Notes under the pieces: model-generated
What the model was told of the DNA's origin: nothing
Databases searched by the model: none
The model's input: only the letters and a program-made list of their open reading frames with translations
NCBI GenBank assembly: GCA_038247245.1
Contig: JBBRVE010000031.1
Location: forward strand, 1-28,259
DNA from: JAPWJZ01 sp038247245
GTDB taxonomy: Bacteria; Pseudomonadota; Alphaproteobacteria; Micavibrionales; UBA2020
Reading direction: 5' to 3'
Length of the DNA: 28,259 bases
Part shown: in pieces, positions 8,316 to 15,679 of the stretch
How the letters are laid out: each line of letters opens with the position of its first letter
How positions within the stretch are numbered: the stretch's first letter is position 1
Program-made: the position numbers and the translations under genes

Positions 8316-9277
8316 ACCTCAAATCCGTAATCGGCAAGGGAAGATACTTTTTGATGGAAGCGCAGAATTTTTACATGCTCCATCGGGTCTTTCGCCCGCA
8401 CCAGCGCACCCTGTACTGGGTTCAGCCAGTCATACAGCCGCGTCGCAATAATGCGCACGGCGGCTGCGCGGCCGAAATAGGGCAGCGCCTTCAACTCGTT
8501 TTTAGACAGCGGGCGGTCATGATTATAGCTCGACAGCAGCGCATGGGCGCGGCCAAGGTCAAGATCACCCTTCCAGTCAAAGCACCACGGGTTGAATGTC
8601 AGCATCAGGTCGTAGGCCAGCGTATCCCAGCAGGAAAAATAAAAATCGATCACCCCGGATACTTTTTCATCGCGGAAAAAAACATTGTCGGGGAACAGGT
8701 CGGCATGCACTGCGCCCTTGGGCAGAAACTTCGGCCGGTTTTTTTTCAGGTATTCCAGTTCGGCGTCCAGCATTGCGAACAGGCCGGGCTCCACTTCATC
8801 CGCGCGGCTGGCACAGGCATGGATCAAACCTTCCCACGCGGGCAGGGCCATCGTGTTGTGACGCTTCATGGGGAATGTGCGGCCCGCGCGGTGCATACGC
8901 GCCAGAATTTCACCGATGGCCTGACAATGATGCACGTAAATTTCACGCGGCCAGGTGCCTTCGATAAATTGGGCCAGCAGCGCAGGGCGTCCTGCGACTT
9001 TCAAAATGCGCTGTCCGGTTTTGTCGGGCACGACACGGGCAGACGGGATGCCGTTTTCGGCCAGATGCGCCATGAAGCCCGTATAGAACGGCAGTTCGTC
9101 CGGCTGCGCGCGCTTTTCGATCAGTGTCAGCACGTATTTGGCGGTGGTGGTGGTGATCAGGTAATTGGAATTTTCAACACCTTCGGCAATACCCTCGAAC
9201 GACTGCAGATCGCCGACATCAAATTTTGCCAGCATCGATTTAAGTTCTTCAGTGGTGATCTGGGTATAAACGGCCAT
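8312..9277 (-). CDS. thrB: Homoserine kinase (APH-type ThrB)
   Basis: 321-residue kinase of the aminoglycoside phosphotransferase fold that phosphorylates homoserine in threonine synthesis, distinct from the GHMP-type ThrB of enterobacteria. The N-terminus MAVYTQIT and the motif GIAEGVENSNY are typical of the family. The catalytic loop is HADLFPDN (H191, D193, N198) and the metal-binding aspartate lies in GVIDF (D211). An upstream ATG in the same frame (9313) would add 12 residues that family members lack, so the start at 9277 is chosen. There is no Shine-Dalgarno sequence, but a -10-like TATTCT ends seven bases before the ATG, suggesting leaderless expression. It overlaps rnhA by four bases. 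Confidence 0.94.
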   Translation of the reverse strand: MAVYTQITTEELKSMLAKFDVGDLQSFEGIAEGVENSNYLITTTTAKYVLTLIEKRAQPDELPFYTGFMAHLAENGIPSARVVPDKTGQRILKVAGRPALLAQFIEGTWPREIYVHHCQAIGEILARMHRAGRTFPMKRHNTMALPAWEGLIHACASRADEVEPGLFAMLDAELEYLKKNRPKFLPKGAVHADLFPDNVFFRDEKVSGVIDFYFSCWDTLAYDLMLTFNPWCFDWKGDLDLGRAHALLSSYNHDRPLSKNELKALPYFGRAAAVRIIATRLYDWLNPVQGALVRAKDPMEHVKILRFHQKVSSLADYGFEV

Positions 9278-9284
9278 GACGGCA

Positions 9285-9313
9285 AGAATACCGCAAAGAG
9301 CGCTGTGCTGCAA
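9285..9313 (-). promoter_or_regulatory. Candidate promoter of thrB-rnhA, leaderless type
   Basis: On the minus strand: TTGCAG (9313-9308), a 17-base spacer, TATTCT (9290-9285), then seven bases to the thrB ATG. Matches are three of six and four of six, so the elements are weak. The support comes from the exact spacing, the lack of a ribosome site, and the position in the gap after the upstream gene. Confidence 0.42.
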
Positions 9314-9357
9314 AGCCGCGGGTCATGAAAGCGTCATAATTAAGCTCTGTTGATGCT

Positions 9358-9882
9358 TTACGGACGCATAGATGGCGGTTTCGGCGTGCGGGACGGCGAC
9401 AGGGCAGGGGGTTGGGTCGTAAAGGGGAAGTGGCGGCGGCTGCCGTCCACCACGCCGGTATGCCCATGCGCGGTCACCGTGCGGCGCTCGAGGTCGGCGA
9501 GGCCTTTTTCGGCGACGCTGTAATGGCCGTCATTGCCGGTGAAATTGATCTCGATCCGGTTGTCGTACGGGTTGGCGGACTGGATCTGCACGGCGGGCAC
9601 TTCGCCTGCGCCTTCGATCTGGATCGGGCTTGAGGCGTTCAATGCGGACAGGTCGTTCATCAGTTCCGCAATCGCCAGTTTTTTCGTGTAGGGGTCGGGA
9701 TCGTAAACGGCATCGCCGGCGCGCAGCACCGCGTCTTTTACTTTATCCGCCCAGGTGTTGAATCCTTTTTGCGACAAAACATTTTCGTCATCGCCCGGCA
9801 GGGTGAAGGCGACCATATATCCAAGGCCGTTGGTCATGCTCTTGCTGGCAACTTCGATCGTCAGGCAATACGTCTTGGTCAT
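9358..9882 (-). CDS. Hypothetical protein between ispH and thrB
   Basis: 174 residues from the ATG at 9882, chosen because AAGGGG lies just before it; the open frame extends 24 codons further upstream without a ribosome site. The family is not recognised. The sequence suggests a soluble alpha/beta protein: a strand-rich start (TYCLTIEVASK), a helical middle, a second strand-rich part (NRIEINFTG) and a Pro/Ser/Arg-rich disordered tail of about 35 residues. There is no signal peptide. It sits between two genes that are usually adjacent in alphaproteobacteria, which suggests a lineage-specific insertion. There is a 126-base gap between it and ispH. Confidence 0.68.
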   Translation of the reverse strand: MTKTYCLTIEVASKSMTNGLGYMVAFTLPGDDENVLSQKGFNTWADKVKDAVLRAGDAVYDPDPYTKKLAIAELMNDLSALNASSPIQIEGAGEVPAVQIQSANPYDNRIEINFTGNDGHYSVAEKGLADLERRTVTAHGHTGVVDGSRRHFPFTTQPPALSPSRTPKPPSMRP

Positions 9883-10008
9883 CTGGTCCCCTTGTGTCGT
9901 CGCGAGGTGGTGCCGATTTCTGTCTAACGAATATAGTGTCGAATTCGGGGACACTATATGGCCGCAAGTTTCAAACGCAAGGGATAATTTGTAATAAGCT
10001 GAAAATTA

Positions 10009-10959
10009 TTATTCCACGGATGCAAGGATGCGCGGAATTTTAAAAGTCACGGTTTCTTCGGCAACGACCGTGGTTTGCAGGATCACATCGAACCGTTCAC
10101 GTGCCAATTCTATGACGCGCTGCACAAGAATTTCGGGGGCGGAGGCACCGGCGGTCAGGCCCAGCACGCGTATGTCCTTTAATTCATCCCACGGCACATC
10201 CTCGGCACGGTCGGCCAGAAAAGCGCGCTTTGCGCCATAAGCCTTTGCGACCTCGACAAGACGGTTGGAATTGGAGGAATTTTTTGACCCGATCACAATC
10301 ACCGCATCCGCGCGCGGCGCGATATCTTTTACGGCCAGCTGGCGGTTGGTTGTGGCGTAACAAATGTCTTCCTTGCGGGGCGCGGTGATGGCGGGGTATC
10401 TCACGCGCAGTGCATCGACTATTTCTTTTGTGTCGTCAATCGACAAGGTGGTCTGCGTGACGAAGGCGATCTTGGCCTCATCGGCGACATTCAGTTTGGC
10501 AATATCCGCAACCGTCTCCACCAGCGTGACCGCGCCTGCGGGCAGCTGCCCCATCGTGCCTACGACTTCAGGGTGCCCGGCATGGCCGATCAGGATGATC
10601 TGGTGGCCTGTTTTGTAGTGCATTTCTGCTTCGCGGTGGACTTTGCTGACCAGCGGGCAGGTGGCATCCACGAAAATCATGTTGCGTTTCAGCGCCTCCT
10701 CCGGCACGCGCTTCGGCACGCCATGGGCGGAGAAAATAACGGGCGCGCCTTCCGGCACTTCATCCAGTTCCTTGACGAATACCGCGCCCTTGGCGCGCAG
10801 GTCTTCCAGCACATGTTTGTTGTGGACGATTTCGTGACGCACATAGACGGGGGCGCCGAATTTCAACAGCGATTTCTCGACGATCTCGATCGCGCGGTCA
10901 ACGCCGGCGCAGAACCCGCGCGGGCTTGCCAGCAATATGGTGAGCGGCGGCTTTTCCAT
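10009..10959 (-). CDS. ispH: 4-hydroxy-3-methylbut-2-enyl diphosphate reductase
   Basis: 316-residue IspH (LytB), the last enzyme of the MEP pathway, which makes IPP and DMAPP with a 4Fe-4S cluster. All three cluster cysteines are present: C17 in PRGFCAGVDRA, C101 in DATCPLVSKVH and C200 in EDICYATTNRQ. The substrate-binding motifs HEIVHNKHV (42-50) and the SxN-type NSSNSNRL are also intact. Length is normal for the family. No Shine-Dalgarno sequence precedes the ATG, but TATATT ends seven bases upstream, so the mRNA may be leaderless. Dxs and IspA of the same supply chain are encoded about 2-3 kb away on the other strand. Confidence 0.97.
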   Translation of the reverse strand: MEKPPLTILLASPRGFCAGVDRAIEIVEKSLLKFGAPVYVRHEIVHNKHVLEDLRAKGAVFVKELDEVPEGAPVIFSAHGVPKRVPEEALKRNMIFVDATCPLVSKVHREAEMHYKTGHQIILIGHAGHPEVVGTMGQLPAGAVTLVETVADIAKLNVADEAKIAFVTQTTLSIDDTKEIVDALRVRYPAITAPRKEDICYATTNRQLAVKDIAPRADAVIVIGSKNSSNSNRLVEVAKAYGAKRAFLADRAEDVPWDELKDIRVLGLTAGASAPEILVQRVIELARERFDVILQTTVVAEETVTFKIPRILASVE

Positions 10960-10966
10960 GGGCTGG

Positions 10967-10995
10967 AATATAGGTGCTGCAAGGCCTTGAGTCGA
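10967..10995 (-). promoter_or_regulatory. Candidate promoter of ispH, leaderless type
   Basis: On the minus strand: TCGACT (10995-10990, four of six), a 17-base spacer, TATATT (10972-10967, five of six), then seven bases to the ispH ATG. The -35 box overlaps the candidate -35 of the divergent lipoprotein promoter. Confidence 0.5.
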
Positions 10996-11015
10996 GGGAT
11001 TAACGGGGCTAAGGT
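10987..11015 (+). promoter_or_regulatory. Candidate promoter of the lipoprotein-gmhA-xseB unit
   Basis: TTGAGT (10987-10992, four of six), a 17-base spacer, then TAAGGT (11010-11015, three of six). It would give a short leader of about 20 bases that contains the AAGGA ribosome site of the gene at 11041. Weak matches; the placement and spacing are the main support. Confidence 0.35.
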
Positions 11016-11040
11016 AGCGTCATTAACGAAGGATAACCGC

Positions 11041-11604
11041 ATGAAACGCATCCTGCTGCCGGCATTTGCCGCCCTTTTGCTACTGACCGGTTGCGGCATG
11101 GGCGAACAGCTGTCCCATTCCATGTTCGGCACGGCCACGCAAAAAGAAATCATCGAAATGCCGGATTGCCCGCGCCCGGTCAGCCTGACCGATGCGTCCT
11201 ATATGCCCGTTTTCACGGGTGAAAAAACCGACCTTGCCGCGGAAGTCAAACTGGGCGGCATCACCGGCAGCTGCGCCTTTGAAAAGGGCAGCGCGGTGAT
11301 GGAGATCAAGGTAACGTTCCTTGGGCGCAAGGCCAAGTCTGAACTTGACATAAAAAAACTGGACGTGCCCTATTTCATCGCCATCCTGTCGCCGGACCAG
11401 CAAGTGTTGCAGCGTCAGGCCTTTTCCACTAAAATCGGTTTCGATAATACGGGTTATGGCGCATCGACAGAGGAACACACGCTGCGCATCCCCGTCCCCT
11501 CCAAGGGAGCGGCAGGGGGCTATAACGTGGTCGTGGGCCTTGAACTGTCGCAAGACCAGCTCGCCTATAACCGGAAACGCAAGGAACATCCCGATGCCCA
11601 TTAA
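11041..11604 (+). CDS. Small predicted lipoprotein, 187 residues
   Basis: The start at 11041 is set by AAGGA seven bases upstream and by a lipoprotein signal peptide: MKRILLPAFAALLLLTGC, with the lipobox LTGC and the acylated cysteine at residue 18. The open frame continues upstream but is not coding there. The mature part is predicted strand-rich, with a paired-cysteine possibility (C at MPDCPRP and at GSCAFEKG) that could form a disulfide in the periplasm. I do not recognise the family. The gene overlaps the start of gmhA by 11 bases and is probably cotranscribed with it, so an envelope role fits, but this is inference. Confidence 0.85.
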   Translation: MKRILLPAFAALLLLTGCGMGEQLSHSMFGTATQKEIIEMPDCPRPVSLTDASYMPVFTGEKTDLAAEVKLGGITGSCAFEKGSAVMEIKVTFLGRKAKSELDIKKLDVPYFIAILSPDQQVLQRQAFSTKIGFDNTGYGASTEEHTLRIPVPSKGAAGGYNVVVGLELSQDQLAYNRKRKEHPDAH

Positions 11605-12223
11605 ACTGAAGCAATTCTGGCAGGCCGAATTTCAGGAACACGAAGACGTCGCCGCGCTGACGCAACAGCAGCTGGCAACGCCGTTCGAAAAATTGCTCGA
11701 TACCGCGACCGCCTGCATCGAGGCCGGCGGCAAGATTTTCTTCTTCGGCAACGGCGGCAGCGCGTCCGATGCGCAGCACCTCGCAACCGAGCTTTCCGCC
11801 CGCTACAAGAAAGACCGCAAGGCGATTGCCGCGCTGTCGCTTGCGACCGATACCTCCGCGCTCACCGCCATCGGCAATGATTACGGCTTCGATTACGTTT
11901 TTGCCCGCCAATTGGAAGCACTCGGCAAAAAAGGCGATATGGCAATCGGTATCACCACCTCGGGCAATTCCGCGAACGTCATCCGCGCCTTCGAGGAATG
12001 CCGCAAACAGGGCATCACCACCGTGGGCTTCACGGGCGCTACAGGCGGCAAGATCAAGCCGCTGTGCGACATCCTGCTGAACGTGCCATCGGCCACCACG
12101 GCGCGTATCCAGGAAATGCACATTACGATCGGCCAGATGCTCTGTGGGGCGCTGGAGATCAACCTTGGCTATATCGAACAGGATGAACCCAAAGCGGGCG
12201 ACAGCCTCGCCCGCGCGGTATAA
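11594..12223 (+). CDS. gmhA: Phosphoheptose isomerase (SIS domain)
   Basis: 209-residue SIS-domain protein that converts sedoheptulose 7-phosphate to D-glycero-D-manno-heptose 7-phosphate, the first step of ADP-heptose synthesis for the LPS core. Diagnostic segments are GNGGSASDAQHLATELSAR, TTSGNSANV and the zinc-site helix QEMHITIGQMLCGALE. The ATG at 11594 has AAGGA eight bases upstream and overlaps the end of the lipoprotein gene; the longer open frame upstream belongs to the shadow of that gene. It is followed after nine bases by xseB. No other heptose gene is in the window, so the assignment rests on sequence alone; the related DiaA is less likely given the zinc-site residues. Confidence 0.88.
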   Translation: MPIKLKQFWQAEFQEHEDVAALTQQQLATPFEKLLDTATACIEAGGKIFFFGNGGSASDAQHLATELSARYKKDRKAIAALSLATDTSALTAIGNDYGFDYVFARQLEALGKKGDMAIGITTSGNSANVIRAFEECRKQGITTVGFTGATGGKIKPLCDILLNVPSATTARIQEMHITIGQMLCGALEINLGYIEQDEPKAGDSLARAV

Positions 12224-12232
12224 GAGGTTTTA

Positions 12233-12484
12233 GTGAATATGTCAAAAGCTGCCGAACTCGATAAACTGAGCTTCGAAGAAGCCCTGTCCGAACTGGAAAA
12301 GATCGTGCGTGCGCTGGAGGGCGGGTCGTCTGACCTCAAAACCTCCATCGACAGTTACGAGCGCGGCATGGCCCTGAAGAAGTACTGCGACGGCAAGCTG
12401 AAGGAAGCGCAAGGCCGCATCGAAAAGATCACCATTGGCGACGGCGGCAAGGTCACGACCGAAGCGATCCGGCTTTCTGAATAA
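12233..12484 (+). CDS. xseB: Exodeoxyribonuclease VII small subunit
   Basis: 83 residues, normal length for XseB, which partners XseA in degrading single-stranded DNA. The family core SFEEALSELEKIVRALEGG and the helix YERGMALKKYCDGKLKEA are clear; it is an all-helical hairpin. The GTG at 12233 is preferred because AGAGG lies five bases before it; an ATG two codons later (12239) is the alternative and would have an eleven-base spacing. It stands upstream of ispA and dxs, as in many proteobacteria, although ispA here has its own promoter. Confidence 0.95.
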   Translation: MNMSKAAELDKLSFEEALSELEKIVRALEGGSSDLKTSIDSYERGMALKKYCDGKLKEAQGRIEKITIGDGGKVTTEAIRLSE

Positions 12485-12498
12485 TCGTTTCTAAATTG

Positions 12499-12528
12499 GT
12501 GACATTTTTCCGCGACTTGGGGTATAAC
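12499..12528 (+). promoter_or_regulatory. Promoter of ispA
   Basis: GTGACA (12499-12504, five of six), an 18-base spacer and TATAAC (12523-12528, five of six). It lies in the 83-base gap after xseB and would give a leader of about 33 bases that includes the GGAAGG ribosome site. Confidence 0.62.
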
Positions 12529-12567
12529 AGTCAGCAGAAAAAATAATTCTGGAAGGGTCATTCTCAA

Positions 12568-13476
12568 ATGGCACCATCACCACGCGAGGCGTCACCGAAA
12601 CTCTCACAGGCAATGGACGACTGCCGCGAGAAGGTCAACAAGACCATCTCCAGCCTCCTGCCCCCGACTGACCTGGTTGAAGCAAAACTTTTCGACGCGA
12701 TGCGCTATGCGGCCCTTGGCGGCGGCAAGCGCCTGCGCCCGTTCATGGTGATGGAAGGCGCGCGCGTATTCGGCGTCGATGCCGGCCGCGCACGCCGCGT
12801 GGCGGCGGCTGCGGAATTCGTGCATTGCTATTCGCTCGCGCATGACGACTTGCCCGCGATGGACAACTCCGACCTCCGCCGTGGCAAACCGTCGCTGCAT
12901 AAAGAATACGACGAAGCAACCGCGCTGCTGGCCGGCGACGCGCTGCTGACGCTGGCGTTCGAAGTTCTTGCCGATCCCGAAACGCATGAGGATCCGCGCG
13001 TGCGCGTGGAGCTGATCGCAAGCCTTGCAGGCGCGGTCGGCATGCACGGCATGGTCGGCGGGCAGATGCTCGACCTGATCGGCGAAAAACAGGAATTCGA
13101 TGTCGGCACGATCAGCCGCATGCAGCGCATGAAAACCGGCAAGCTGATCGCGTTCTGCTGCGAAGCTGGCGCGATCCTCGGCAAGGCAAATCCCGCGCAC
13201 CGTCAATCCTTGCGCAACTACGCGCACGACCTTGGCCTTGCGTTCCAGGTGACCGACGACCTGCTCGACGTTGAAAGCAACGTCCATGAGCTTGGCAAGC
13301 CCGTGAATCAGGACGGCAAAAAATCCACCTTCGTGTCCGCAATGGGCCGCGAACAGGCACGCACGCGTGCGCAGATGCTGGTCGACCAGTCGATCTCGCA
13401 CCTCCGTGTATTTGATGAAGGCCGTGTCGATTTGCTGAAGGATCTTGCCCGCTACGTGCTGGAACGCCGCGTTTAA
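12568..13476 (+). CDS. ispA: Polyprenyl synthetase, farnesyl diphosphate synthase type
   Basis: 302-residue short-chain trans-prenyltransferase that condenses IPP with DMAPP and GPP. The first Asp-rich motif is DDLPAMD (93-99), with the two-residue insertion typical of bacterial FPP synthases, and the second is DDLLD (230-234). GGGKRLRP (51-58) and the KTGKLI motif (189-194) are intact. Chain length is probably C15 (or C10), judged from the family pattern and not provable here. The ribosome site GGAAGG lies eleven bases before the ATG. Its neighbours xseB and dxs form the classic xseB-ispA-dxs cluster. Confidence 0.95.
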   Translation: MAPSPREASPKLSQAMDDCREKVNKTISSLLPPTDLVEAKLFDAMRYAALGGGKRLRPFMVMEGARVFGVDAGRARRVAAAAEFVHCYSLAHDDLPAMDNSDLRRGKPSLHKEYDEATALLAGDALLTLAFEVLADPETHEDPRVRVELIASLAGAVGMHGMVGGQMLDLIGEKQEFDVGTISRMQRMKTGKLIAFCCEAGAILGKANPAHRQSLRNYAHDLGLAFQVTDDLLDVESNVHELGKPVNQDGKKSTFVSAMGREQARTRAQMLVDQSISHLRVFDEGRVDLLKDLARYVLERRV

Positions 13477-13690
13477 TTCGGGCTGTCTGATTCTTTATCC
13501 GCTGCACAATTTCTGCACTAAAATACCTCGATAACTGCTGAGCCGGTTAACGCGGATTCGTTGTATATTTAGAAATAAGCATTGTATTTCAAGGCTTAGG
13601 GGCACTGCCCGGTCGGTGTCTGCCGCCGCGTAACGGGCGTACCAATTTTCCTGAAAAAGTGTATATATAACGGCAAGAAGGACAGAGCAT
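13477..13690 (+). other. 214-base intergenic region before dxs
   Basis: AT-rich spacer that most likely contains the dxs promoter. A weak pair is TTGTAT (13561-13566) and TGTATT (13583-13588) with a 16-base spacer. A TATATATAAC run (13662-13671) closer to the gene has no acceptable -35. No terminator hairpin for ispA and no small ORF with a ribosome site were found. Confidence 0.35.
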
Positions 13691-15604
13691 ATGAGCGCCA
13701 AGCCCCTCCTCGATAAAGTGAACATTCCGGCCGACCTCCGTAAACTTGCCAAGGGCGAGTTGCGCCAGTTCGCCGATGAATTGCGTCAGGAAACCATCGA
13801 TGCCGTTTCCATCACCGGCGGGCATCTGGGCGCGGGTCTTGGTGTTGTCGAACTGACGACTGCCATTCATTACGTTTTCAACACGCCTGCCGACCGCCTG
13901 ATCTGGGATGTCGGCCATCAGGCCTATCCGCATAAAATTCTGACCGGCCGTCGCGACCGCATCCGCACGCTGCGTCAGGGCGGTGGGTTATCCGGCTTCA
14001 CGAAACGGTCGGAGAGCGAATACGACCCGTTCGGCGCAGCGCACAGCTCCACCTCCATCTCGGCAGGATTGGGCATGGCGGTTGCGCGCGATCTTGAAAA
14101 CGGCACCAACAAAATCATCGCCGTGATCGGCGACGGCGCAATGTCCGCCGGCATGGCGTATGAGGCGATGAACAACGCAGGCGCGATGAACAGCAAGCTG
14201 ATCGTCATCCTGAACGACAACGACATGTCGATCGCGCCGCCCGTGGGCGCAATGAGCGCATACCTGTCGCGCCTGATCTCGTCGAAGCCTTACCTCAGCA
14301 TCCGCGAAATCGGCAAAAAGTTTTCCGAGAAACTGCCCGCACCCCTGCAAAAGGCTGCACAACGCGCTGAAGAATATGCGCGCGGCATGGTCACGGGCGG
14401 CACGTTGTTTGAAGAACTCGGCTTTTACTATGTCGGCCCGATTGATGGTCACAACCTCGATCACCTGCTGCCTGTGTTGGAAAACGTGCGCGACACCATC
14501 CATGACGGCCCGATCCTGATTCACGTGGTGACGCAAAAGGGCAAGGGTTACGCCCCCGCCGAAACTGCCGCCGACAAAATGCACGGCGTTGCCAAATTCG
14601 ACGTGCTGACCGGCGCGCAGGCGAAAAGCAAATCCAACCTGCCGACCTATACCCGCGTATTTTCCGACGGGTTGATGGCCGAAGCGCGCAAGGATTCCAA
14701 AGTCGTCGCGATCACCGCCGCCATGCCGTCCGGTACCGGCCTCGATTTGTTTGAAAAAGAATTCCCGACGCGCACCTTCGATGTGGGCATCGCGGAACAG
14801 CACGCGGTGACATTCGCGGCGGGTCTTGCGACCGAAGGGTATAAACCGTTTGTCGTGATTTATTCGACCTTCCTGCAGCGCGGCTATGACCAGGTCGTGC
14901 ATGATGTGGCGATCCAGAATTTGCCCGTGCGTTTTGCCATGGACCGTGCGGGGCTGGTGGGCGCAGACGGCGCGACACATGCAGGTTCGTTCGATATCGC
15001 CTTCCTCGGCTGTCTGCCGAATTTTGTGCTGATGGCACCCGCCGATGAACAGGAATTGTTGCATATGACGGCAACGGCTGCCGCGTATGATTCAGGCCCG
15101 ATTGCGTTCCGTTATCCGCGTGGGGAAGGCTGGGGTCTGGAATTGCAGCCCGGCGAAGCCCTGCAAATCGGCAAAGGCCGCGTGATGCGCGAAGGCGCGA
15201 CGATTGCGATTCTCAGCTATGGCACAAGATTGCAGGAAGCGATGAAGGCGGCAGAACAGCTCGCCGCGATGGGGCTTTCCGCGACGGTCGCCGATGCGCG
15301 TTTCTCCAAGCCGCTTGATGAAGAACTGGTGTTGAACCTCGCCAAAAACCACGAAGTACTGATCACGGTCGAAGAAGGATCGAACGGTGGATTTGGCGGG
15401 TTTGTGCTGCAGTTCCTTGCATCCAGGGGCGCGCTGGACCGTGGCCTGAAAATCCGCACCATGACGCTGCCCGATACATGGATCGATCATGACGCGCCGC
15501 AAAAACAGTACGAAACGGCGGAATTGAACGCGCAGCATATCACGGCGCAAGCCGTGGCCGCGCTAGGCGTCAATGCCGCGCTGAATTTCGGCAAGAAAGC
15601 CTGA
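13691..15604 (+). CDS. dxs: 1-deoxy-D-xylulose-5-phosphate synthase
   Basis: 637-residue thiamine-diphosphate enzyme that joins pyruvate and glyceraldehyde 3-phosphate in the first step of the MEP pathway. Visible hallmarks are DVGHQAYPHKILTGR, AHSSTSISAGLGMA, the ThDP/Mg motif GDGAMSAGMAYEAMNNAG, the transketolase pyrimidine-domain segment DVGIAEQHAVTFAAGLA, and FRYPRGEG. Length and domain order are normal. AAGGA lies eight bases before the ATG. A 214-base gap separates it from ispA, so it may have its own promoter. Confidence 0.97.
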   Translation: MSAKPLLDKVNIPADLRKLAKGELRQFADELRQETIDAVSITGGHLGAGLGVVELTTAIHYVFNTPADRLIWDVGHQAYPHKILTGRRDRIRTLRQGGGLSGFTKRSESEYDPFGAAHSSTSISAGLGMAVARDLENGTNKIIAVIGDGAMSAGMAYEAMNNAGAMNSKLIVILNDNDMSIAPPVGAMSAYLSRLISSKPYLSIREIGKKFSEKLPAPLQKAAQRAEEYARGMVTGGTLFEELGFYYVGPIDGHNLDHLLPVLENVRDTIHDGPILIHVVTQKGKGYAPAETAADKMHGVAKFDVLTGAQAKSKSNLPTYTRVFSDGLMAEARKDSKVVAITAAMPSGTGLDLFEKEFPTRTFDVGIAEQHAVTFAAGLATEGYKPFVVIYSTFLQRGYDQVVHDVAIQNLPVRFAMDRAGLVGADGATHAGSFDIAFLGCLPNFVLMAPADEQELLHMTATAAAYDSGPIAFRYPRGEGWGLELQPGEALQIGKGRVMREGATIAILSYGTRLQEAMKAAEQLAAMGLSATVADARFSKPLDEELVLNLAKNHEVLITVEEGSNGGFGGFVLQFLASRGALDRGLKIRTMTLPDTWIDHDAPQKQYETAELNAQHITAQAVAALGVNAALNFGKKA

Positions 15605-15623
15605 TTCTCCGCCCGGGATAGTC

Positions 15624-15652
15624 TTGATAAGCGCCCCCGCAGGCGGTAATGT
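15624..15652 (+). promoter_or_regulatory. Candidate promoter of the HELRH protein gene
   Basis: TTGATA (15624-15629, five of six), a 17-base spacer, then TAATGT (15647-15652, three of six). It overlaps the left arm of the dyad at 15650-15668. Confidence 0.35.
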
Positions 15653-15668
15653 TGAATCATATTCAACA
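15650..15668 (+). promoter_or_regulatory. 19-base dyad, possible operator or leader hairpin
   Basis: Exact eight-base inverted repeat: TGTTGAAT (15650-15657) and ATTCAACA (15661-15668), separated by CAT. It ends 11 bases before the ATG at 15680 and sits across the expected transcription start. As DNA it could bind a dimeric repressor; as RNA the three-base loop would be tight and could shield the ribosome site GAAGAG. Confidence 0.5.
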
Positions 15669-15679
15669 ATGAAGAGATC

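Noticed and set aside
10573..11040. Upstream part of the open frame containing the lipoprotein
   Set aside because: It lies opposite ispH and lacks a ribosome site; the lipoprotein signal peptide and AAGGA set the start at 11041.
11456..11593. Upstream extension of gmhA
   Set aside because: It overlaps the lipoprotein gene in another frame; the gmhA family start and AAGGA are at 11594.
15632..15645. Possible dxs terminator stem (CGCC/GGCG)
   Set aside because: Only four base pairs and no T-run.
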